Positions 12,201 through 23,900 of a stretch of DNA of 64,000 nucleotides are shown piece by piece. Origin of the DNA: Effrenium voratum (taxonomy: Eukaryota > Sar > Dinophyceae > Suessiales > Symbiodiniaceae); assembly GCA_963377175.1 (NCBI GenBank), contig CAUJNA010001846.1, positions 557,501 to 621,500 on the forward strand, in the 5' to 3' direction. The position numbers were made by a program, and so were the translations under genes. The number at the start of each line of letters is the position of its first letter. The stretch's first letter is position 1. The notes under the pieces are model-generated. The model worked only from the letters and a program-made list of their open reading frames with translations. It was not told where the DNA came from and ran no database searches.

Positions 12201-15200
12201 GGCCTAAGCTAAATGAGTGGATGGATCTGTCTCCAAAGAACTCCTATCCTCTCAATTTTCTATGCAGGAAGTGTTTGGGCTTGTTTCCAAAGGGGGGGGG
12301 CCCTGCTTGAAAATACGCCCTAACGCCCTAATGTGCGCTTGCTTGGGACACATTGCTGTCCAAACAACTGACTTGGCCACTTCAGCGCGGAGAAGCATGT
12401 GAATTATTGCCCGCGCCCACATGTTCGATCACTGGATTGGATCCATGGCCGGGATTGAATTCGTCTCCTCATCACCCCGTGCTTGAGGTGTTTGATTCGG
12501 CGCACCCCCAACAACTGCTTTTTCCCATGTCCAAATTCCCAAGTTCTGTTCAAGATGCAGTTGTTGGGGTGCTGGTGGAGGTTGAATATCCTATTTTGAG
12601 GCAACCCCAAATTGAGGTGTCAAATTGAGGCCACGTCGGCCAGTGCTGCCATCCAGGATGATGAGGGAGGGGATGCCCCGCACCTGCCAAACCATCCGGG
12701 GCTTGGCCTGATCATCCACAGGTGCAACATTTTTTCGGACCCCCTTGTGCTTGAATGGGCTTAAAAGGCGAATCCATCAATTTTGAAAAACAACAAATGG
12801 ACTGGCTGCCTTAACAGGACATCTGACTATGTAGCCTGAAGGCTTCGCTTTACACCTCCCATCGTTTAAAGAAAAAATAAAGAGGAATCAGCGGCATGGC
12901 TTGATTGTGGTTGCCCATGGTCACAACCCCCAGCGGGGTCCCTTGTTCGGCTCTATTCGCGCCTGGTAGGTCACGCCAAGAGTCTCCTTCTGAGGTGAGC
13001 CAAATGGAAGTGCCCTCAGCGCGGCCGGGCGAAACAGAAACGTTACTTGAGAACCCCGGTGAAAATCATTTGGCCTTGCAAATATCCAGCAACCAGGAAG
13101 CTAATCGCCATTCTTCACCCCTTAAACAAATCATAGCCAGTTGCTTGTACTCAAGACAGGCGAGCAGCCCACCTCACATGGCACCACACGCCTATTGCCC
13201 TGCGGAGCTCGGACGCTCACCCGGTTTTTCCCCGGTGTCTGGCTCAAAACAGGGGGGGGCCTTTTTGACATGGTTGGGCACCCCCGTAGATGAAACACGC
13301 ACAGATGCCAGAAATGGCCATCGCCTCGCAATTGTGTGATTTCCAGCCGGGGTAAATCAAGATTGAGGAATCAGATTGAGTATCTACTTGCCGGTGCTCA
13401 GTAGTGAATGTGGGAATGAACCCAACATACCCCTTAAAGGAAATCATAGAGAATGATTGAGAAGGGGTCATTCCATTTCTCATTCCCTGCACCTCTCGCA
13501 CCAAGCCTAACAACGCGATGGACCGCCATGGGTTCCTTCTAGCCGCAGTGCCGCAGTGCAGCTCCACAAGGTTCAAACTGCAACTTGCGGGACAAACGGT
13601 TCCAACAACTCGGTGTTTCAACTTCTCCCTGGCCCGCAGAAAAAAAAAACAAACAAACAGCGTTTTAGGTTCAGTTTCGCATTGACATCAAAAACAAACA
13701 GCGGTTTAGGCGAAGTTTCGCATTGAATTCAATGACTTTGCCAGGATTTGCATTCTGACTGATGCGTTTCTTGCTGGCGAAACACATAAGGGTGCGTGCT
13801 CTACTGAGATGCCCGGTGGCTGTCACAAAAAAGGGCATCCTTGCCTGGTTGAGTTTCAAGGGGGCCCCTTCCAAACAAAAAAAAACAGGTCGGAAAAAAA
13901 AGGGCTGGGCAACTGGGTCTAAAAGGGGGGGGGGCATCTTGTACAAAACAAAGATGGAGCTTTCCTCGCGCCGGGGAAGCGGCAACCAGGGCATCTCTCC
14001 ATAGTACCTGGGACTCAAAGCAATGGCTGCCCTTCTTGGCCTGCTGTTCTTGGCCTGCAACAAGCGTTTCACGCTTTAATGGGGCCCAACACGGAAAATC
14101 TGACCTGCTTCGGAAAAAGTTGAAGCCCACAGATCCAAGCAAATCGCCACACAGAAGGGAATTTGAAGGGAAGCCGCTCATTTTGAGGGCTCCTCCTAGT
14201 TGGGAAGCGCCCACTTCTGTACGAAAGCGGCCCCCCCAACTGACTCCATCACAAGGCGGACCAAGGCCATTGAGTTCCCCCCCCAAAAGTTGACCAATTT
14301 GCTGGTGGGTTTGAACCGATCGCCACTTTTGGAGGCCCAAACAAGGGAATTGTGGGGGTGTCTTTTTTGGGGGGTGCCCTATTGTTGGGGTGGGTTCTAA
14401 AAGGACACCAAAAGGCCTGCCAACCACCAGCTTGGGGGGTCCCCTGAAAACAGACACACCCATGTAGGAAACCCTGCCAAGCCTTGCCGAGCAATAAATC
14501 CTCTCGGCCCATTCTCGGAAGGGCACGACTGGAAGTCGCTCTCACTGCCTGCAGCGATTTCAGGAGAGTGAGTGACCTCTTGGCCATTCCCAGTACCCTG
14601 GAGGTAGATGCAGCTTCCAAGCAATGTAGCAAACAAACTCCCATTGGACAAACTGTGCTTTGAGACAGGACCTCGTGATGACCTCGTGATCAAAAGCTGG
14701 CAAGGATTAAGGAAGTCTGGCCTCTTTTGGTTTCCAAATAACATTAAACCCAGGAGAAACCCTGTGGCAAACAAGGGATGCAAAATTCATGTCCAATCGA
14801 ATCCAATGTGCTTCCCAAAGACAGCCATAGGTTGAAAGAAACGCTGCACTCCTCTGAACAAAGGTCTGTTGAACATAAGAGGCCGCACCTAAAGCCGCGC
14901 TCTCTCGCCGGGGGAGGGGATCAATGATCCATAATAAAAAACCGGTATTAACATGGTCCACCAGAACCATGAAAAGAATTGAAAAGGTGGAATTCCACAC
15001 CCATTTGTGGCTGGGATTGTCCGTTACCCTCCAAGTACCCGGTTTTCACACGGGAGGTCAAGGTACACCAAAAAGCAACCGAGAATGTGCAACCAAAAGG
15101 ATTTGGAGAACGCCCGCAGGCCATCAGAGGGGCCAAATTTGGTCCAAGGCACGGTCGCTGGACACGAAGACCACCGCCAGCTGCCTGACTGCTGACACAT

Positions 15201-15840
15201 GCCAGCGAGGTACCCAAAATGGGTTGCCCCTGGTAAATGGAAACGACTGAAACCTGCGGTTCACATCCTGGTGGTTTAATTTTGACCCAGCACCCAAATG
15301 GGTGCTTCTCCGAATTAAGGACTTCAGATCGATGTGTACTTACACCCTTTCAAGCCATCAAAATGGTTTCCCTTCGCTGTATATTATGAAGGCACGGCCA
15401 ACCCGAATTCACCATCCCTATTGGGAAACCACTAGAAATGGGACCCTTTTTGTGAGCCCAACGGCTTGCGGATCCCGTTCAAACACTCCACTGACGCCTT
15501 TTCAGGTCGAAGCGCGCATCTCTTTCTCTTGTGAAGGCTGGCAGGGATTCCAAAGTCGGGCTTCCTTTCAAGAAGGGTTTTCTGCTATGTCGGGCAGAGC
15601 TTTGGTACCGATGGAAACTCGCTTTGGACCATTGGCTATGATGCGAAAGGCTAGGAGTCTATGAGGAACTTCCAACAACAAATGCTCGCCAAAGGAACGC
15701 GCGCCAACAGAAACATGATCCAAGAGCGGAACGAATCTCTCTAAGGAACTCTGCACAGAGTCATCAACACAACGGATCGGTATTGCATGGTCTACCCAAA
15801 ACCTAAAGAAAATGAAAGGGGGGGGATATCCGCGCCTATC

Positions 15841-15959
15841 TGGCCATGGGTCAAAATCCCGTACCCCCAGTGAAAAACCCAATCCCCACTAAAATAGACT
15901 AAAATGGGTGGTGCACCTACCCCAAAATGGTACCATTATTGGTTTTGACCCACAGCCAT
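15841..15959. repeat. MITE-like repeat, family 2
   Basis: Starts TGGCCATGGGTCAAAA and ends TTTTGACCCACAGCCA, so the ends are inverted repeats. The interior (AATCCCCACTAAAATAGACT, GGTGGTGCACCTACCCC) is nearly the same as in 45491-45607. Confidence 0.65.
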
Positions 15960-16107
15960 CTAAATTTCTGGGGCTGTCCCTTCACAACCTTCACCTACCG
16001 CCGCCGAGCTGCGGGAAGCGGTTCCCAGCCACCGCCGCCGCCAGCTGCGGCGTAAAGCCGCGGCCTCGAGGATTTGTTTGGATGTTCGCCGAGATCGGCG
16101 CGCGATG

Positions 16108-16219
16108 CTGTGGACGAAATCCTGCGCCATCCAAGAAACTTTGGAAGGATGATTCCCCTGTAAATACAACAATGGGTTTCCATGGATTCAAAGTGTTGCG
16201 GGATTTTGTCCATCCACAG
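16108..16219. repeat. MITE-like repeat, family 1 (inverted copy)
   Basis: CTGTGGACGAAATCCTGCGCC on the left and GCGGGATTTTGTCCATCCAC on the right form inverted ends. The interior (GATTCCCCTGTAAATACAAC) matches the complement of the copy at 45242-45363. Confidence 0.6.
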
Positions 16220-18332
16220 TATGGGGTTGTCTTTTTTGAGGGCACCCTTTTTGGGCTGGTGAAAGAGAAACGAAGAAAACACCAACCATTTCCAACCCAT
16301 ACGATGCAATGAACTTCAACGGCTGGAACCTCCAAAAGGGTGGATATGCATCCCCATGCTTCTGGTTTCCCCACATATTGCCGCACACACAATTCATCAG
16401 ACTCATCCGGCGCACGGTATGGTAGCCGCCGTGGCATGCGCTCGCAAGCACGGCTGAGGGAAATGGAATCCACTTCTGTGATACAACAGAAAGGGCTTCC
16501 CGAAGACTAACCTTCCATATGAAGAAAAAACATCCCTTGTCTCACAGAGAGTGGTTGGAGAAACCCCGAGCGATCCCACCGCTCTGTCTCAAGGTGCCCG
16601 GCATGGGGGGCACCAGTGGGCGGAGAAGTAAAGCGCCACCTGGGTCTCAAGTCTCTCGTGGACTCCCCGAACTGGGCTCAGAGTTCTCCTTCTGGTGTCC
16701 CTTTTTCAAACGACAAAGAAGGGGGTGCCCCTAAAAAAAGGCACACCCAAAATGGGAAATGGACCCCGAAAATGAACTGTGTGTTGATTCTTGTCCCCTT
16801 GCTTTGTTCGGAAAACAACACGGAAAAGTGAGTTGTTTCAAAGAAGACACACTCAATCAGAACTGTTCGCGAGGTTGCACAAAAAGACCCTCCGGGTAGA
16901 CATTGGGGAGGCCGGGAGGCTTTGGTCACCGTTTACTGGCTCAGAGCAATCCTGGGCGTTTCAACTTGGAGGTCGGGTTTTCTCCAAAGTCAGAGGCTCG
17001 GCAAAATCGGAGCCAGGCTGAAGAGCCCTCTCTTGAAACAGCGCGCACAGGCACACAATGAAGTGCGTCATGTTGACCGATGAAGCAACCGGAGTTGTGG
17101 TTTGTAGGTGGGTGGAGGCCCAGTCGCAAGCTGGAACGGGACACACCAATTTCATCAACCACGGGTTCCGGAATCCTCGTGGGTGAGTTGTGCACGGTAA
17201 CCCTGGTTGCAAGGGACTAGTTGATCTGATATGTGATATGAGGTTCCGTCAAAATACGCTAAATCATTTGAGAGCAATGTCAAGAGCCCGACAGAACCGG
17301 AGACGTTGATCGAATGTTGGACCAATGGCCAAAGCCTCTCACTTGATTGTACCCAAGGGCAAACATGAAGTGCTGAACAAAAACTCCAATTTGAGACCTC
17401 ATTTAATCTTGGCTCTTTGGATTTATCATACAGAAAGGTCGCAGGGGCCGATGTGTGGGTGTGTGTGTGTGTGGATGTGTTTTTGTTCAGAGTCTACCAA
17501 ACTAAAATTAGGTGCATAACATGGATGAGCTCTCTGCTTGGGAGCAACGAAGTCGTCTAAACAGTGTCCGCCTCCATTTGGTGATTTTTGGATTCTGCCC
17601 CTTGCACAAACATCCATCAGAAACAACCCATTTTGGAGGTTCCCCTATTTTGGGACGCACCCAATTGAGGTTTAGAAACCCGTACCGGTTTGAAACGGGT
17701 CTCCGGTCCCAACCCAAGTATCATTTGCAACGTGTTTCGATGTACATGCTCTCTCAGAGCGTGTTCTATCAAATGACACGTATTCAGTTGTCTTTTAACA
17801 TCACTTCCTTTTGAACCCCGCGAATTTTGCTCATGATTCTCGCCGGATGCGGAATTGGTGCTGCTGTCCTAAGAGTTTAACGGTTAGTGGGCTAAAGGGA
17901 AACCCAACAGCTAAACCAACTAAAAGCCTAAAAACACCCAAGGCACCGGAATGGTTGAGAACCAACAAGTCCCCTTTCACTGCTTCAACGGGAAGCGGTT
18001 TCACTCAAAAGCTCGCCTTTTGGAGGTTCCCTTTAAAGGGAAATGGCTCGGAAACGCCCAAACCGGTGGGTCCAAATCCGAAATACTAAAAGAGCCACCC
18101 ACGTAGTCTTGACCCAATGGCCCATATTCATCAACCGAATTCTATTAATAGGGGGTGATGATCTCCCACATTTCAGCCAGGGAATAGTACCCCCCAATTA
18201 ACAAACTGGTTGATTGAAAATTAACATGGGCTCAACTTTTAGGAAACCCCAAACTGCTTCAACGCCCAAAGAAAACCCAAAGCAAACCAACACAAACCGC
18301 GCCAAGTCCTGGGCCCCTGGCCACCTTGGCGC

Positions 18333-18430
18333 CTGCGAGAGCCGTCGCAGTACTCTGCAGCCTGGACGCCGGACGCCGTGACTGAGGACAACTTCTCGGC
18401 TTTCGGGGCTGAAACTGAAGCTGGTGCGAT
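18333..18430 (-). CDS. candidate host exon, unknown product
   Basis: The minus strand reads SAPKAEKLSSVTASGVQAAE then YCDGSR and stops at CGCAG|GC, the donor type used by the other genes here. The upstream acceptor is uncertain. The product is not recognised. Confidence 0.3.
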
Positions 18431-19950
18431 AGGTAGAGGGAATGAACCTGGGGATTCCCTTAAAGGAAACCATAGGGGATGGTTTATAGGAAGACCACGG
18501 CAGGGTTCTCCATTTTTGACTTTGGACGCTGGCATCTTGGATTTGGGGAAACTGGCATCTTGGGGTCTCAGCCGGGAGCCAGTTTCGGTCAGGGTCGCAC
18601 TTTTTGGCTAGCCCAAGGCAGACTTAAATGCCGGGTTCCCCTTTTGGGGGTGGAACCTTAGACTACGGTGGATGCTTCAAAAATTGCAAGTAGACACCAA
18701 CCACATGAGGGATTTGCAGTGCTGCAGCGACCCCTCTGCAAAAAAAACAATGAAATTCAGTGGGTCCATTCGGAAAATCCGACCTGTTTCCACTTCAGAC
18801 AACATTTTTGTGGCTCGCAAATAGGCGTCCTTTTGGGACAATAGATGGTCCCCAAGAATCGCCATCTATTGTCTATCAAAACAACATCAAAAAGACGCCT
18901 ATGTCTGGAAGACTGATTGTCAGTCCAAAAGGGCCCCGGGAGGGAGAGTGGCCCAACTGATTGGTTTCCGTTTGAATCGGCCAAGAGTCTCTCGATGTGT
19001 GTGGGTGTTCTTGTGTGTTTTCTTGTGTGTGTGTGTGTGTGTGCCTGTGTGTGTGTGTGTGTTGCGTGTTGTGTGTTCTGGGGCTTGTGCGTTTGTGTGT
19101 GTGTGTGTGTTCCCGAACTTGTGCGTTTGAAACCCAACAGGCAAAACCGAAGTCAAGTTCCGTGGCTCCATCTCCTTTGGGACAAAGCTATCCAGGCAAG
19201 CCTTCTGTAGCATGAAAGGGGAACTATGGGAACTGAAGGAAACCGGCCTAAAGTCGCAAATTGGGCAACACCTCACCCGAAACCTTCACCGAGTGAAATT
19301 CCCTTTCTTGCTTGATGCCTGCCCTCACCGAAGGACCCTTGACTAAACGCGGACCAAAACCAAACAATCGCACTGAACAACTCGGAATCCGCCCCCCGAA
19401 CAGCTTCAGGGATCGGCCTCACTTTTTGGATCCCTCGATCGACGCCGGGCTCGTTTTCTGGGAGCTCGCACCCGGACTTGGTGACGAGCTGCGTGCCCAG
19501 AGTGGCCTTCACGGAGAAGCTGCGGGGGGCGATGTCTCTTGAACTTGTTCAAATGGCTGTGGCTCAAAAAAACGATGCCAAAATGGAACGCAGAAATCAA
19601 TATAGTTCACAAGCAGAAAACTCGGGGACGCCTGAGAAACCTTCGTCATGGGGCCTGAGCTTGGCTTTGCCCCCAGGCAATTTCGCTGCAATTTGTGCAA
19701 GCAAAAATTGCCCAATTTCATCCGAGCAAACCTTCATTGTGGGAGTCCGGCCCAAATATATATATGTATATATATATATATATTATTCAACTCCACACAA
19801 GTGACACCTCGCCTCTGCCCAATGACCGGTGGCTCCTAGCACGACCCGGAAGCCGCATCCTGTTTGTTCTAGTCGCTTCGGTATTCTGTGCCGATGTTTG
19901 AAACTCCTTCTAGCGCAAGCCCAGACTTGTCCATAGTCGCCCGTTGCAAG
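18431..19950. other. host stretch with microsatellites, no confident gene
   Basis: Holds the (TG)n tract at 19012-19110 and an (AT)n tract at about 19755-19784. A minus-strand stretch near 19440-19520 (VKATLGTQLVTKSGCELPEN) could be an exon but has no clear borders or family. Confidence 0.35.
19012..19110. repeat. (TG)n microsatellite
   Basis: Interrupted runs of TG over about 100 bp. The open frames here rich in Cys and Val on plus, and in Thr and His on minus, are artefacts of this repeat. Confidence 0.9.
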
Positions 19951-20061
19951 GAGGTTTGGGTACAACATGAACAAGTGTTTGTCAGTTGCACAGCTGAAGG
20001 CGAAAATCGAGTGCAAGCATGCACCATCTTCACCCATGACCCTTCCGCTGCGGTCCTGCAG
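19951..20061 (+). CDS. candidate exon with a UBL like that of tubulin-folding cofactor B
   Basis: After GCAAG|G the plus strand reads MNKCLSVAQLKAKIECKHAP then SSPMTLPL. This fits the start of the ubiquitin-like domain of tubulin cofactor B (a basic-hydrophobic lead, S-[VI]-A-x-[LF]-K-x-K-[LI]-E, then P-S-x-M-x-L). It ends at TGCAG|GC. A further fitting piece, ALYDDNNSVL, follows at about 20103-20133, but the gap between them is too short for a normal intron, so this could be a decayed copy. A different plus frame is open across the same region. Confidence 0.35.
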
Positions 20062-20951
20062 GCGCTGGGGCCATACCTCTTGCAGGGTGCAAAAGCACAT
20101 GCGGCGCTGTATGATGACAATAATTCAGTGCTTTAAGTGGGTTTTATCTTTGAAGAACACTCTCATCTGTTGTAGGCTAACAAGATGAAATGATGTCCGA
20201 AAGCTTTACCCCACCAAAGGCCCTGAAGTTCTAGTCGAGTTCACAGTGCAAGGCCAGTCTTAAAGCCTGTGACAAAGCTCTCCCTGCCTGCAGCAGTTGC
20301 AGGGATACCTCGGTCGCAGTACACAACAGGAATCAAAAGAATATCCCCCAATCTGATGTGGAAAATAATAGTATATACATCGCTGACTCGGGCAATGGTG
20401 GTATGTGTTTTTGGTTGCAGACGAAAAGAGCCGCGGAATCAGCCTTGCTCAGTAAGGGGTTGAAACGCTGGGTTTAGACCGCACCTCTTTTTGGTTCCTT
20501 GGCTCAACGTCGATCGCTTGGTGAACTGCCAGTTCGGTCTGTTGGGCCGCCCCATTGGTGCGCCACCAATAGTACACTTTCCAAAGGGCACTTCCGTGGT
20601 TGGGAGGGTAAAGCCAAGAATTTGCCTTTTCCACACTGACTCCCCTGTGTTGAGATGGGTGGCATCTTGGTATCCAAACTTGGACAAGGATTGACTCTCA
20701 GTGTTTGAGGAAGAACTCCAAGGCGGTCCTACTGGGCATTTTCCAAGTGAAGTAATGGGCTCAGTATGTCCTTTTTAAGGATTCTTTCGGGTTTCAGCAA
20801 GGCCACGATCAGTGAAAATCCCAAGGCAAGATCGTTAAAGCGGTACAGTGGTCATGTGGCTGAACCACTTTGCTTTTTTTCAAGGGGCCACGATCACCAC
20901 GCTCTGCTGCCATTTCTCGGCCCAGGCCTTCCCGATTCAACGCCCAGGCGC

Positions 20952-23900
20952 CGTTGAAGAGGTACTCCACCGCCCGCTCGGCGTTGTTGAAGGCGGCCGC
21001 CAGGGCCTGGAAACTTCGCCCATCCGCCGATCCAAAAATACGGTGGATGGAGGGGAAGGAACTCCTGCAACACTTTGAAACCATGGTTGAAACTATAATG
21101 TTTGTTGGCATTTGCGTTGGGGAATCATCGGAAACCAGAGGTTCTGAACGATGGTGCGAAATGGAATTCGTCCATCCACACTAGGGCATGGACCCCCCAC
21201 CCCAAAAAACAAAAGATTCCCGTGGCGTGGGGACAAAATTATGGTTGCCTGGGGCGCGTCGTTGGCCCGCGGATCTTTGGATGTGTGGTTCATATTATCA
21301 AATCCCCTATTCATTTCTCAGGAATCCTTGTGAAAAAAAAGGGCCCGAATCCCATTCTCTGTGCAGAAGGAGAGAATACGTAGACCAATTGAGAAGATTC
21401 ATTCGGAGGACTTGCCTTGAAATGCCCACCAACAACATGAGAGACGTGTGAGCGCCTGCTCCACCTTTGCCCGCTCAAAGCCCATGCTGCACAGATTCTG
21501 CACCACCTCTGGGGAAGCTCCTGGCACGGTCCACAGTCTTCCCCCCTCCCCTAAAAAATAGCAAAACATATGTTGAAAGAAGTAAAATAATTTTCAGAAC
21601 AACTTACCAAAATATAAAATATAGGTTTATAATTCAAATTTTAAATAAGGTTAATACATTATTCATATTCATTAACCTTATCTAATTCCTTGAAAAATAA
21701 TTTTACTTCATTGAAATATTATATAAGGTTAAGAAGTTATTCTACATATTAACCTTATACAATTTTATGTAACATGTTTATTAATAAAAATAATGTTAAT
21801 TTTCTTCTGCCTGTTTCATTTCTAAATTTCTTTTATGCTTATTTGTTTTAAGATGTTGATAATAACTGTCTTGCCTCATTGAACGATTACAAACATCACA
21901 ACTTACAATATTTCTTGACCTTTCCTTTTTTGCTTCCTGCTTCTTTTTTCTATATTCCTCATCTTCTTTAAATATTCTTCTTTGCTCCTCGTTGTATCTT
22001 TCTTTATTATTTGCTCTATGATTTACATTATATTCATTACATTTTCTACAGCATAATCTACCTTCTTCAAATTCATCTTTATTTTTTATTTTGGTGCATT
22101 TGCTACAAATCGCTGTTTTATCATGATTTTCTCCCATAATCCTTAATATATACTACCTACAACCCTTTAAACAGTTTTTCCTACAATCAATATTCCTTGA
22201 AACTAAATCTATAAATCCAAATCATAAATCTTACAATAAAATTAAATTGTAAGGTTTATGGTGTAATTTATAATTTAAGTTCAGGATAATAATTTAATTG
22301 ACAAATCTCATTTGTTTCATACATCATTTAAAAATAATATTAATATCTCTCACTGTGTTTTTAACATTAAACTTTTTATAAATTTCAATATAACATTTGA
22401 TATATTCTTTAATAGCGTCTCCTTTCTTTTGACTATGACACAACATCCTTAATATATCATAAATCATTTCATATTTTTCTTACTGATTTTAAGAAACTGT
22501 TTAACATAAACGTAAGGTGGTAATTTATTTACAGTTAAAAATATCAAAATATCATCTTCTACATTTCTTTCATCTATTTTTTTAATCTCCAAAATATGTT
22601 CTATTATATTTTGATATCGTCTCCATCTTCTACAAGTTCTACATAAATCTTCTTCACCCAAAGCATAATCAATAATATTATTTATTATTCCATTAGGTAA
22701 ATTTAATTTATACAATTCCATATTTTCTTTTTTGAAGTGGCAACAGTCATAGCATTTCTTATTAATATACTTATTGATTTCAATACCGTTCATTTTCTCA
22801 CTAATATATTAAGTCACTATTTCCTTAAGTCATTTTCAAAGAATGAATATAAACTTAATTTCTTAACAAAATATTACAAATCATAAATCTTACAATTTAT
22901 TTTTATTGTAAGGTTTATGGGTTAAAATAATAGTCAGGCAATATGTCTTCAAATATGTAATCTACATATTTACCTATATCATCTTCATCTATATATTTGA
23001 TATTGTCTTTTCCTATTATTGAATACATATATTCCCAGAAAAACAAATTAACTAATAGACATACTTTATATTTAGTGTTGTAGTAATACCATATACTATA
23101 TTCAGTTACTCTAAATCCGTTCAAGACTTCATTTATTTTATCTTTGTCTAATAAATGCCAGTCAATCCATTCAAACAAATAACGGTATTTTTTGACAAAT
23201 GCTTTATATGGTTTAATTGCGTTTATTCCTCCAAACCTCCTAATTAAATCTATATTATTAAAGAATTCATCAATTTCATTTTCATATGACTTTCTGGAAA
23301 TCTTCTGGTAAAAGTGTATAGGAAATCTTGCTTGGTGTCGCATAAAGAATTTTAATTGTAATTGAAACTTTGTATATCCCTTATCCTTATGTTCTTCAAC
23401 AAAAAACTTTTCAAGGTCTCTTGTTATACAGCATTGATTGCAATATACATTATATTCACTTATTTTATTACATAGATTGGCGGGTAATAACTTACTCAAT
23501 GTTATATTAACATCATTCTTTGTATTTTTACAGCATTCGCACTTGTTATAGTTAAACAACATTTCACTATATTATATTGAGTCATTATTTCCTTAAGTCA
23601 TTTTTAGCGAAGTACATGAGATATTTTTTGTTTTGGTATTTCTATACGTCGTTCATATCCTCTGACCACTCCGTCAAAACTAAACACATAATTTACAGAA
23701 CTTTCACCTGCTAATTCACAAGTTTTTATTAATTCATTAAAATCTTTTTTCAACTGCGTCTCATCATGCTCTAATTCAAGGCATGATTTAAACCCTTCAT
23801 AAAAGTCTTTCTTGTTAGTTTTAAAGTATTTAACATCTAGCAAAGCATATTTATCTCTTTCACCTTCATAGTGTTCTTTTACCTTTCTCATTTCTTTTAT

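Larger units (their letters stand above)
9213..18332. other. long repeat-rich host stretch without a confident gene
   Basis: Contains a short telomere-like run (9256-9285), a (TG)n run at about 11405-11421, C/G homopolymers, MITE-like copies at 15841-15959 and 16108-16219, and a (TG)n run at about 17456-17473. Long open frames here lack family motifs, have repeat-derived content and overlap on both strands, so none is called. Confidence 0.4.

Noticed and set aside
13801..14644. Long minus-strand ORFs of 241 and 131 codons
   Set aside because: No domain pattern, frames overlap each other and homopolymers, and no consistent splice sites; probably chance in GC-rich DNA.
18757..19276. Cys/Val- and Thr/His-rich ORFs
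   Set aside because: Translations of the (TG)n microsatellite.
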